Origin: Muscardinus avellanarius | Lineage: Eukaryota; Chordata; Mammalia; Rodentia; Gliridae | NCBI GenBank assembly: GCA_963383645.1 | Contig: OY726565.1 | Span: forward strand, 35,321,529 to 35,385,528 | Length of the DNA: 64,000 nucleotides | Direction: 5' to 3' | In this document: positions 46,975 through 56,095 of the stretch, piece after piece | How positions within the stretch are numbered: position 1 is the first letter of the stretch | Layout of the letters: each line of letters opens with the position of its first letter | Position numbers and translations under genes: made by a program | The notes under the pieces: model-generated | Databases searched by the model: none | What the model was told of the DNA's origin: nothing | Seen by the model: only the letters and a program-made list of their open reading frames with translations

Positions 46975-47285
46975 GGCTCCATTAAGGAGGATATTTTTTA
47001 GTGTTTTCCCCGATCAAAGGGGGCTCCATTAAGGAGGATATTTTCCCCGATCAAAGGGGGCTCCATTAAGGAGGATATTTAGTAAATAAGGCTCGCGGAT
47101 AAGCAAGGCTCGCGGAAAAGCGAGGGACAGCGCTGTATTTTCCCCGATCAAAGGGGGCTCCATTAAGGAGGATATTTTTTAGTGTAAGCAAGTTATTTCC
47201 CCGATCAAAGGGGGCTCCATTAAGGAGGATATTTTCCCCGATCAAAGGGGGCTCCATTAAGGAGGATATTTTTTAGTGTAAGCAA
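46975..47285 (+). repeat. ERV leader repeats, six copies
   Basis: 'ggctccattaaggaggatat' occurs at about 46975, 47022, 47059, 47156, 47213 and 47250. The core unit is 37 bp where copies abut (47022 to 47059 and 47213 to 47250). A larger unit ending 'tttagtgtaagcaagtta' also repeats. Each unit has two short inverted repeats, CCCC-gatcaaa-GGGG and CTCC-attaa-GGAG. The array sits where a packaging signal or gag start would be. Confidence 0.92.
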
Positions 47286-47559
47286 GTTAGAGAATCGGGC
47301 TGGTCCTGATTCGACTCCCTCTCCTAATCCGCCACCATAGATGGAAGACACCTGAGGTTAGTTGGAAAAGGCGCCTAATGTGTAAAGGATAGGTCAGAAG
47401 ATTAGTTCCTAACGTAAGAGTTGTAAACTGCTGCTCGGTACCGTAGAGATGAGTTGTTTTCTTTAAGATCTTTGGGGAATTATTTCTACTTTCCCTCTTC
47501 CTTTACCTTGGTTAATGATAGTTTAGGTTGTTTTATTGATACCTGTTTTCTGACTTTCT

Positions 47560-48110
47560 GCTATGCTTCTATGCACCCTTGGAGACTTTGGAATTTCTGC
47601 TCTTATTGCTGTAATTGTGGCCTCTGTGGCCGTGGCAGTTATTGCAGCCACTATGAATGCTCTATCCTCACATGTGGCTGCTGGCATGGCTCAGCAAGCT
47701 CAATTATCTGGACTATATGTATAACGTATGTGCAGTATCAGAATTTCTCCTATGCAGGCAATTTGTTTCGTCAATTAAGCAAGACGCTTCTAGGAACTTG
47801 GAGCCGTGAATTTGAACACACCATGATTGAGCTACGAGCGTCCATCGCTGCAATTAATTCTACCCGCGTGGAAGTCGCCGCAGTGCAACAATGAATGGAC
47901 TTAATACATGGAACATTGGGTTTTTTAAAAGACTGGGGTGGCATGGCGTTCTGGGCATTCTTGCTGGTGGTAGCATGATGTTTCATGGTTGAATATATCA
48001 GGCGAACTCGACAACGCGCACTGCAACAACAGCGCATATTGGTGCAAGCTCTGGCAGCCCTAGAAGCTGGCTCATCTCCCCATGTATGGCTCAGTATGCT
48101 GGATCGGTAG
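47560..48110 (+). pseudogene. env: Decayed env transmembrane-subunit remnant
   Basis: A hydrophobic, alanine/valine-rich stretch resembling a fusion-peptide region reads in one frame at 47575-47724 and ends in TAA. From about 47720 a second frame continues with an amphipathic helix-like part, then a hydrophobic membrane-span-like part, and a charged, glutamine-rich tail to TAG at 48108-48110. That second frame has in-frame TGA stops at 47892-47894 and near 47973. There is no surface-subunit coding sequence and no start. The product cannot be made. The assignment to env is from position and the hydrophobic pattern, not from an alignment. Confidence 0.6.
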
Positions 48111-48252
48111 TCAGTGACGGGTAAGATCGTCCCCGGGACCTTTCAACCTAAGACAGGGAAACAATCATGCTATTGTTCTCCCAATGACGGGTAAGAATGG
48201 TCCTTGAGGGTCGGCAACCTAAGACAGGCACGATCCCGAGCCTTATTTTAAT
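48111..48252 (+). repeat. Imperfect direct repeat after the env remnant
   Basis: Two copies of a roughly 70-bp block, each from 'tgacgggtaaga' to 'caacctaagacagg' (about 48115-48158 and 48186-48230). Non-coding 3' region before the polypurine tract. Confidence 0.8.
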
Positions 48253-48268
48253 AAAACAAAAAGGGAGA
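48253..48268 (+). other. Polypurine tract
   Basis: 'aaaacaaaaagggaga' two bases before the 3' LTR. This is the expected plus-strand primer position. Confidence 0.85.
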
Positions 48269-48270
48269 TA

Positions 48271-48785
48271 TGTTGGGGCCCACTCGGCAGGACCGAGGTG
48301 GCACCCAGGCTTGTTGCCAGCGTGGACTCAAGATGGCGCCTGGGCTTGCAGCCAAGTCACGAGGCTCACGAGGCTGGCGGTGCCCTGAGCCTGCGCAGTG
48401 AGCCCTATCAGGCGCCTTACGGATAATTAGTGACGCAACACCTCGTGCTACCACCTGCCCGCCCAGGAGAAGGTTAAAAAAGCGCGCATGCCCTAGGAGA
48501 GAAAGAGGAGAGGGAGCTAAGAGGGTTGGTGGACAGGAAGAGCAGTTTCTTGGCGGACTGCTCTGGGCTCCGAGCTGGGACGGACATGTTCACAAAGCCA
48601 CCACTGTGACCGGTGTGTGCTGCAGCAGAGACGTAGAGTGCCACGGAGGAGGGTTGGTGGAGTGATGAGGGAGAAGATAGAAGACTGATGCTGTTTTTAC
48701 CTGAGAGGGCGTTGAGAGAGCATTGAAACTGGGGTAATAAAACTGCTTGAGGAAGATCGTGTAAGAGTCGTCACTGCGCACGACA
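48271..48785 (+). repeat. 3' LTR (515 bp)
   Basis: Same length as the 5' LTR with two substitutions (C at 48691 and G at 48752) and no indel. AATAAA is at 48736-48741. Confidence 0.97.
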
Positions 48786-48826
48786 GTATAGGCCATGGCA
48801 GCATTTTAAAACTGTAATTCTGGGGT

Positions 48827-48902
48827 AGGTTGGGATGTAGCTTCGTGGTAGAGGGCTTTCCTAGCATGCAGGAGGCCCCGGGTTTGGTCCCTAGTATTGG
48901 AA
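48827..48902 (+). repeat. ID element (tRNA-derived SINE monomer)
   Basis: Classical ID text: 'gggatgtagcttcgtggtag', 'agggctttcctagcatgcag', 'gccccgggtttggtccctag'. It keeps the 'ctttcctagcatgcagga' segment that the dimer SINEs lack. It is the only free ID copy I recognise in the window. Confidence 0.88.
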
Positions 48903-49299
48903 ACAATGATTCTGAGATATAACTTTATACAAGTTAATTTGAGTGGTGATCCTCAAATCAAAATAAAAACTGTTTTATGATTGAGTGTTAAAATATCCCT
49001 AGGACTTCAATATATATACATGAGACTGACCAAAGGTTTAAAAATATTTTTTATTTGCTGGATAATTTTCTTGATATACTCTTAATATATTCAGGAGGAA
49101 AGTGTAGTGAGAGTATGAATTATTTTTCCAAAATATTTGCCCACAGAATGTACTTTGTTCTAAGAGCTACTAATATTACAGAATAGTCCAATTTCTATGG
49201 ATTATAGTTTGGAAAATAATGGTTTCTGGTAAGAACAGAGTACTTTCAAGATTTAGTGCACTAGAGAAAGTGCATTATTTTTAACAAGAAATTTTTTTG

Positions 49300-49494
49300 C
49301 AGTATTGGTGATTGAAGGGACATTCTACCTCTGAGCTACACCCCCAGCCTTACTTTTTATTCTTTATTTTGAAACAAAGTCTCACTAAGTTGTGGAGGGC
49401 CCCACTAAGTAGCTGAGACTGGATGCAAACCTGTGATTCTCCTGTCTCAGCCTACCCAATACTGGTATTGCAAATGTGCACCACCATGCCCAAC
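49300..49494 (-). repeat. B1-dID SINE, subfamily B
   Basis: Antisense right arm 'gcagtattggtgattgaagg', 'gagctacacccccagcctta', linker, and antisense B1. 'tttaacaa' occurs on both sides (about 49277 and 49495) and may be the TSD. Confidence 0.92.
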
Positions 49495-49767
49495 TTTAAC
49501 AAAAAAATTAAAATTGCGATAAGAAGTTTTTTAATGCCTAAAATCATTGTAGCAGTAGATTAAATACTTTATGGAAAATCCTACTTATTTCTGAATTCAA
49601 GTTATTTTCAATGGAATATCTTTATCTCTAGTAAAATAATTGATATTACTTTTATCATACAACTTTTCCCTACAAATATACAGTAATTGATAGGTACATG
49701 TAAATAAACAAATACAAGAAAATGTGTGTTGACATTCAAGCATGTACAGAATACTTTAAAATGTAAA

Positions 49768-49970
49768 ATATGGCTGTGGTGACACATCTATAATCCTACT
49801 AATTGGGAGGTTGAGACAGAAGGATCACAGGTTTGAGGCCAGCCTCAGCAACTTGGCAATGCCCTCAGAAACCTAGAGAGACACTGTTTCAAAATAAAAA
49901 TAAAAAGGGCTTGAGATGTACTTCAGAGCTAGAACTTCCATGGGTTCAATTTCCATTACCATAAAAATAC
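49768..49970 (+). repeat. B1-dID SINE, diverged
   Basis: Left arm 'tatggctgtggtgacacatc', B1 core 'ggaggttgagacagaaggat', right arm 'gggcttgagatgtacttcag' and 'catgggttcaatttccatta'. Confidence 0.88.
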
Positions 49971-50036
49971 ATATAATATGCAAAGAATGTAAGAGGAAAT
50001 AAAGATAAAGCGTGGCCTCAAGATATAACATTAGAA

Positions 50037-50250
50037 GCTGGACATGGTGGTGAACTTGTAATCCAAGTACTTGGGAGGCTGAGAAAGGAGGATTGCAGGT
50101 TCTCAGCCAGCCTCAGCTACTTAGAAGGCCTCCACAACTTAGTGAGACTCTGTTTTAAAACAAAGAATAAAAAATGGGATTGGGGGTGTAGCTCGGAGGT
50201 AGAATGGCCCTCGGTTCAATCCCCAGTACTGCAAAAAAAAAAAAAAAAAA
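50037..50250 (+). repeat. B1-dID SINE, subfamily B
   Basis: Full dimer with 'attgggggtgtagctcggag' and an A18 tail. TSD 'agatataacatta' (50021-50033) versus 'agatataaaatta' (50251-50263). Confidence 0.95.
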
Positions 50251-50263
50251 AGATATAAAATTA

Positions 50264-50700
50264 AATAGAATTAAATAGCTTAAATAAAGAAAATTTTATA
50301 AATTTGAATTCAAAGAATACTAAAAAGAATAATGTAAATGGTAGATAATTTTGAAAATAAATTTAAGAAATAAAAAATTCAGTCTCATTAAATCATTCAT
50401 TTACTCAATATCTATATGACAATGGCTTTCAAAAGAAACTCCTAGGAAAAGTATTCTGATTCAGAATGCCAGTCTACACTCATCCATTTACTTTGTATTC
50501 ATCCTGGAATCACAGTAAAATGTTCATACATGCCAGTAGGCATCAAGAGAAGAGGAGGGGGAAATCAGCAGATGTAGAAATTACAATCCATTTCTACTAG
50601 ACACATTGCCTTACATGACAAAAGGTGCCTTGCTGATATGTCTGAGGTTACCAATCTTGAGATGGAGAGAACACTCTGGATCATTCAGGGAGGCACAACT
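50264..50700. other. No recognised feature
   Basis: Unassigned short spacer with no coding signal. Confidence 0.4.
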
Positions 50701-50704
50701 TACT

Positions 50705-50707
<3 letters not shown>

Positions 50708-50757
<50 letters not shown>
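50708..50757. repeat. (TG)n microsatellite at a SINE tail
   Basis: About 25 TG units directly before the right arm of the SINE at 50758-50933. Confidence 0.95.
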
Positions 50758-50758
<1 letters not shown>

Positions 50759-50933
50759 GAACCCACAAAATTCTACCACTGATCTACACACCAGCCCTTT
50801 TTTATTTTATCTTCATGGTTTTATTTATTTATTTATTTTTGGAAATTGAGTCTTGTTAAGTCCCTGAGCACTTGCCTTGAATCTGTTGTCTTCCTGTTTC
50901 AGCCTCCCAGGCACGTACCTGGATACTCAGCAT
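50758..50933 (-). repeat. B1-dID SINE, diverged
   Basis: Antisense right arm 'gaacccacaaaattctacca', '(TTTA)n' linker, antisense B1 'tgtttcagcctcccaggcac'. The next SINE inserted at its far end. Confidence 0.83.
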
Positions 50934-50942
50934 CACAAGTTC

Positions 50943-50943
<1 letters not shown>

Positions 50944-50981
<38 letters not shown>
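50944..50981. repeat. (TG)n microsatellite at a SINE tail
   Basis: About 19 TG units inside the TSD of the SINE at 50982-51177, in tail position. Confidence 0.95.
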
Positions 50982-50982
<1 letters not shown>

Positions 50983-51177
50983 CTGGGGATGGAACCCAGG
51001 AACATTCTACCTCTGAGCTATACCCCAAGCCCTATTTTTTTTATTTTTGATTTGGAAACAGGGTCTCACTGAGTTGCAAAGGAGCTCACTAAGTAGCTGA
51101 GGCTGTCTGTGAATTGTGATCTTCCTGTCTTAGCCTCCCCAATGCTGGGATTACAAGGGTGCGCCACCACGCCCAGC
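50982..51177 (-). repeat. B1-dID SINE, subfamily B
   Basis: Full length, from 'aactggggatggaacccagg' to 'gcgccaccacgcccagc'. TSD 'cacaagttctt' (50934-50944) versus 'cacaagtcctt' (51178-51188), enclosing the (TG)n tail. Confidence 0.94.
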
Positions 51178-51188
51178 CACAAGTCCTT

Positions 51189-51787
51189 TAAGACAAAGAA
51201 ACTTTCCTGGCTTTGGGAACAGAAATAGATGCAACATTGTTGGCGCTGAAGATTCAGGAAGGAGAATACTTGTTTTCCTCTAGAACCAAGAGCTTTATGC
51301 CTGTCAATACCTGAGTGGTCTTACCACTACCTGTGTTGTACTTCTGACCTCCATACTTAGATAATAAGTTTGTGTTGTTTATGCCACCACCTTTGGGGAT
51401 TTGTTATAGCATCAATAGAAAAATAATGCACAATTCCTGGTATGCTGACTAATGAAGCAAAGCAAAGAAAGGAACAACGTATCATTTGCAAGCATGGTAC
51501 AGTAGCCAAAAAGTATAAAAAAATAAGTTTAAGTGAATTAAGAAGATATTTTATATCAAACTATACAGAATTTCCAAATAACAGATATGGATTATGTAAA
51601 ATGGAACTGACCAGTTCTCAGAAGTAAGTGAGAGCAAAAATTGTCAGGTTCAAAGGCTCCTTCAATTGCCCAGCACAATGAATAAACAAGTCTATTACCA
51701 GATATATTATTATGAAATGATGCTAACCATTTTAAAGAATAAGTGATCTTTAGAAAGCAAAGAGAACAAGTTTATTAAAAATAAGTA
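51189..51787. other. No recognised feature
   Basis: About 0.6 kb unassigned. The 61-codon frame at 51442 has no recognisable features. Confidence 0.4.
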
Positions 51788-52197
51788 CTGTGGTTTGGAT
51801 GTAATTTGTCCCTGAAGTGTTCACATGTTAGAGGCTTGGTCCTTGGTGCAAAGGTATTAATGGGGTGAAACTTTCAATAAACAAAACCTGGGAGGTCAAT
51901 AGGAGTGCTTCCTTTAGAAAAAAATCAAGAAACACTCATGGAACCCCCAAGTTCTCATCAGAGCAAGTTGTTATAGAGGCAGGAGCCTGACCTCTGGCTT
52001 CAGCCTGGTGATGCCATCTCTCCCTCACACATGCTCCCAGCCATTGATCCACCACGAGATTTTTACCAAAGCCAACCTGAGGTCAGCACCAAGTCCTTGC
52101 ACCTCCAGAACCAGGAGCAAAATAAACCTTTTTTCCCTATAAAGTGGCCCAGTCTTGGTATTTCACTACGGTAACAAAAAATGGACAAATACAGTCA
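51788..52197 (+). mobile_element. MaLR-like solo LTR
   Basis: Opens 'tgtggtttggatgtaatttg' and shows the MaLR block order: 'gaggcttggtccttggtgca', 'ctccagaaccaggagcaaaa', 'taaaccttttttccctataa', 'cagtcttggtatttcactac', 'ggtaacaaaaaatggacaaa'. It is about 410 bp with no internal ERV sequence next to it. Confidence 0.65.
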
Positions 52198-52354
52198 TCA
52201 ATACTGAATGCTGAAAAACAAGAAGTACACTGAAAATTCTGGAGAAAATATTTTAATTTTTGAATTTTGTACCAACGTCAAATTACCAAATAGATGTGGC
52301 AACACGATAAGCTTCAGTCTGACAAGAGTTCTGACTTTTCTTATGTACATACGT

Positions 52355-52793
52355 GATGGTTAATCTGGATTGTCAATTTGACTGGATTACAAAACACCTG
52401 AGATTATGTGATTTAGGTGTGATTGGCTTCTAGTAACGGCAGATTGAAGGAGACCCCATTCTCTGAATGTGGGCAGCAATATTCCGGTAAGTACAGGATC
52501 TGGATAAAAGAACACTGTATCTGCTCTGGCTTGGGCTATCTGCCTTTAGCTTCTCAAACTGGACGTTTCTCTAGAGAGTTTCCTGGCTTTTCCACCTTGG
52601 ACTGAGACTTCATTATTGTTGATTCTATTCTGAGCCTCCAGCTCTTGGACTGCTGGACCAGCTGCTGGCTCCTCTGGCTCTCCACATTTAGGACTGTACT
52701 ACTTTGACATGTAACCTAATCTGATAAATCCCTTTTTCCTATGAACTCCTGTGAGTTCTGTTACTTTAGCAAACCCTAATACAACATTTTCTT
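52355..52793 (+). mobile_element. MLT2-like ERVL solo LTR
   Basis: Starts 'tgatggttaatctggattgt' then 'caatttgactggattacaaa', and ends 'ttctgttactttagcaaacc' plus 'ctaatacaac'. The central text 'gagcctccagctcttggact' and 'gataaatccctttttcc' is shared with 18860-19070. Typical MLT2 order. TSD not seen. Confidence 0.72.
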
Positions 52794-52984
52794 AGGAAGC
52801 ACAGGAAAATAGAATAGCAAACAATGAAGCAGAAAATCCAAGACAGTAGCACCAACCCAGAGAGTAGAGAGAATCTTGGGATAACTGCTCAGCTATGTGG
52901 TGGCTGAGCAATAGAACCAGCAGCTCAGCCTCACCTGGAAGCCTCATCACCCTTGCACTTTCTTCCAACCACAATGTACTTTTA

Positions 52985-53218
52985 AGGATTCATTAGACAT
53001 GGCAAACCCCTCTCCCTTCAGAGTCTTTGCCCCACTTTTTATCTATTCCAGGTACCAACACAGTCAGTCCATGCTTCCTTTAGGACATTGCTCAAAGATC
53101 TCCTCTGTGGGGGACTCTGCCTGATCACCCTCTATAGAATAGCATCCACATTATCCTCTACAACTTTAACGTCATCTTTTTCATTGCCTTTATCACTACA
53201 TACAATTAAAATCTATAT
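52985..53218 (+). mobile_element. L2 LINE 3' region (interrupted by SINE)
   Basis: L2 blocks 'aggacattgctcaaagatct', 'ctctgcctgatcaccctcta' and 'cattgcctttatcactacat'. It resumes after the SINE at 53433-53550 ('ccaactccaggactaataaa'). Confidence 0.65.
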
Positions 53219-53221
53219 TCA

Positions 53222-53418
53222 AGCAGGGTGCTGTGATGCATGCCTATAATCCTAGTACTTAGGAAGCTGAGACAGGAGGATTTCAGATTTGAGGTCAGCC
53301 TCAATAACTAAATGAGACTCTGAGCAATTTAGCAAAACCCTGTTTCAAAATAAAAAATAAAAATGGAGGCTCACCTCAGAGGTAGAATTCCCCTGGTTTG
53401 AATTCCCAATATTGAAAA
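53222..53418 (+). repeat. B1-dID SINE, diverged, inside L2
   Basis: From 'gcagggtgctgtgatgcatg' to 'cccaatattgaaaa'. TSD 'aaaatctatattca' at 53208-53221 and 53419-53432, identical. Confidence 0.94.
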
Positions 53419-53432
53419 AAAATCTATATTCA

Positions 53433-53550
53433 TTTGATTTTTATATACTTTTCATATCCTTTATCTATTAAGGTAAAGATTATCTTTTATGTTTACCCTT
53501 AGTTTCCAACTCCAGGACTAATAAATCACACATATTAAAGATTAAATAAG
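53433..53550 (+). mobile_element. L2 LINE 3' region, continued
   Basis: Tail of the L2 cut by the SINE. Nothing I can name follows from 53551 to 53890. Confidence 0.5.
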
Positions 53551-53891
53551 TTTGGAGGATTTTAAGAATGTGAAAAAAACAAGTAAAATATAAGACATAT
53601 TCTCCATGGTAGAACCCAGGGCATGGAATCCTGGCAGCCTCTCTGCTTCTCTAATAAACACTAATTAAACTTGTGATGAAAATGCAGTTTGTTCATTTTT
53701 AACTCTTTGTATCAAATTATATATAAATAAATTAATGTGATTACCAAAAGGAATGCACATGTCTTCAACCTTGACAATGGTTCAGTAAGTTCAGTTTCTA
53801 AGGGAGATGGGGTTAGGCAGAACTAGAGAGAGGTATAGAAAAACAGTTTTGTCATTAAAGAAATGTACAATCCAAAAATGTCATTTATTAT

Positions 53892-54095
53892 CTGGGTGCA
53901 GTAGTGTACACCTGCAATCCCAGTACTTGGGAGGCTAAGACAGGAGGTTCACAGGTTGGAGACCAGCCCCAGCAACTTGGTGAGACTCTCAGAAACCTAG
54001 TAAGACCCTGTTTTAAAACAAAAAACTAAAAAGGGCTGATGGTGTACCTTGGAGGTAGAATGCTTCTGGGTTCAATCCCAGTACAAGAGGATATA
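53892..54095 (+). repeat. B1-dID SINE, diverged
   Basis: From 'tctgggtgcagtagtgtaca' to 'gttcaatcccagtacaagag', followed by a (GATA)n-type tract in tail position. Confidence 0.9.
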
Positions 54096-54104
54096 GATTA
54101 TAGG

Positions 54105-54171
54105 TTGATGGTGAGATAGATAGATGATAAATAGTGGATGATGATGATGATAGATATATAGGTAGATAGAT

Positions 54172-54213
<42 letters not shown>

Positions 54214-54217
54214 ATAA
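54105..54217. repeat. (GATA)n-type microsatellite
   Basis: Imperfect GATA units with GATG patches, about 110 bp, downstream of the SINE tail. Confidence 0.9.
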
Positions 54218-54529
54218 GACTCAATGCCATAGATACTTACTATAGTACATATGATGTAAATACCAGGGGCATGGTATTCATTTTTGTAGATGAGGATGTT
54301 CTTGTGTTTGTCTTTGTGTGTTTTAAATTAATATATAGAAAATTTGACTTTTTAATGGGTAGCTCTATGAATTTTTTCCCCATACAAAAATGACAGAAGG
54401 GTGAGATCCTGAAAGGGCAGCTTGGGCTGTCCTTGGCTTGGGCTGTAATCGCTGGTTTTATGGTGACAGTGACAGATTCTGAGGCAGGTGTTTTGCAGGG
54501 TGCATGTTGAGCAACACGATTTTTATAGT

Positions 54530-55040
54530 TCTTTATCACATCATGGTTGTGCCAAGTCCATACACCACTGCCTATTGCTTAGCCCTGCCCTATCAAGAAC
54601 AGGCTCCCTGCCTCACGCTCATTTCCCTGCTCACTAATATACACATTAGGCTCTCATCAGACTCAGTGATTATTTCCCCTCCCGGGCCTTTGTCCACGCT
54701 AGCCTCTGTCTCTGAAATACTCCTTTCTATATTTTCACTCAACCAATTCATTATTTCTGGCTGCAATCTGTGTCTTACCTCCACTTTGAATTTTCTCAAA
54801 GGAGACAAAATATACCCATGCCCTTTTTTATTTCTCAGTTTTATTCTACTGCCTTTATTCTCACAGTTCAGTTCTTAATGGTTTTCTAATTTGTTCATAA
54901 GTTCTCATTTTATCTGCCTAAAATAAATGAAAAGCTCTGTGAATGCTTTTCTTGTACTTTGGATTCTCTGACAGTGCTTGGCACAGAAATGACTACACAG
55001 TAAGTGGTCAAAAACGTATTGATTGAACAAGACAGTTATA
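54530..55040 (+). mobile_element. L2 LINE 3' region
   Basis: Collinear L2 text: 'gggcctttgtccacgctagc', 'ctctgtctctgaaatactcc', 'aaatgaaaagctctgtgaat', 'gacagtgcttggcacagaaa', 'cacagtaagtggtcaaaaac'. The 124-codon frame at 54504-54878 lies in it and is not a gene. Confidence 0.7.
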
Positions 55041-55895
55041 CTTCAAGGTCACACCTAGGGCAGGGTATGTTTGAAGAAGCAAGGAGCTCAGAAGGTGAGA
55101 TGGAAATGTTGCAAATAGTGTAGTGCTCTGTAAAGCAGACACTAGAACAAAACATCTGGGAAGCCAGGGACCTGGGAATTGATAAAAAGGAATGCATAAT
55201 CGAGGAACTCTTTTAATGCTAACTGACTGAACACAGAATCTCAAAAACACACATAATACAGTAGATGTTTTCTACATTGGCAGGCTTCCAGCTGCTGTCA
55301 GTGAACCTCAGGCATTTGGAAAAACATCAGGAAAGAGTTATGTACCATGGTCTCCTTTTCCACTATTTTTCAAAAGGTAAGATAGGGAATAAGAAAGGCC
55401 TCCGGAAACTGGGAGGAATGAGCATTTGCCATCAGTATCGTGGGTTAGGAGACACGGTCAGAGAAGCAAGATTAAGTGGAGGGACAATAACAGATACTTC
55501 CGAGGCATCTAACACAAATTGGCAAGATGACCCTCAGCAACTCTTCATCAGTTTTCTTCTCTGAAGGATAAAGAAATAGGCCCAGAAAAAGAGCAGCATG
55601 CTTTCATTTCTGACATATCATGATTCTATATTCAATCCTGTTAACTATTTAAAGTCTTGGCAAAATCCTGGGCATAATACAACACAAAAATATTCTAAGT
55701 TCCTTTAAGTGGACTTTTCTAGCACCTTACCTTTTAGCTCAAAAAATGGTAAACATTCAGATGAATTCCACTTCTTCACACTGAAGAAGTAGATTCTTCA
55801 TTTAATCTTGCCTCTGTGTGCCTGACTTCATAGGAATTACATTTCATTTCCTTGGTTAGCAGATTCTTGCAGGTTGTTTGCTTCGGATCATTTCC
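55041..55895. other. No recognised feature
   Basis: Unassigned. The 99-codon frame at 55265-55564 has no recognisable domain. Confidence 0.4.
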
Positions 55896-56095
55896 NNNNN
55901 NNNNNNNNNNNNNNNNNNNNNNNNNNNNNNNNNNNNNNNNNNNNNNNNNNNNNNNNNNNNNNNNNNNNNNNNNNNNNNNNNNNNNNNNNNNNNNNNNNNN
56001 NNNNNNNNNNNNNNNNNNNNNNNNNNNNNNNNNNNNNNNNNNNNNNNNNNNNNNNNNNNNNNNNNNNNNNNNNNNNNNNNNNNNNNNNNNNNNNN
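55896..56095. other. Assembly gap (200 N)
   Basis: Exactly 200 undetermined bases. Open frames drawn across it are artefacts. Confidence 1.

Larger units (their letters stand above)
46361..48785 (+). mobile_element. Young, internally deleted endogenous retrovirus
   Basis: A 2425-bp provirus bounded by a perfect 6-bp TSD 'gtatag' (46355-46360 and 48786-48791). It contains, in order: 5' LTR, primer binding site, splice-donor-like 'ctggtaagt' (junction 46939/46940), a leader with six repeats, a decayed env 3' remnant, a polypurine tract and the 3' LTR. The internal region is only 1395 bp, and gag, pro and pol are absent. The LTRs differ at 2 of 515 positions, so the insertion is recent. Six-base TSDs are typical of class II (beta-like) ERVs. 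With no structural or enzymatic genes it must have been packaged and integrated by a helper, unless the deletion followed integration. Confidence 0.95.

Noticed and set aside
46975..47285. Regularly spaced repeats taken as a CRISPR array
   Set aside because: The host is a mammal, spacers are not unique, units often abut directly, and the array lies inside a retroviral leader.
47454..47894. 146-codon frame inside the ERV as an intact gene
   Set aside because: Its first half is out of frame with the env-like hydrophobic segment and it begins at a non-ATG codon. It is a shadow over a decayed remnant.
48827..48902. tRNA gene, from the A-box and B-box like text
   Set aside because: It is an ID SINE: it cannot fold as a tRNA with an anticodon arm. 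The right arms of the dimer SINEs were rejected for the same reason.
54504..54878. 124-codon frame with hydrophobic stretches
   Set aside because: It coincides with an L2 LINE 3' region whose non-coding text is recognisable on the same strand.
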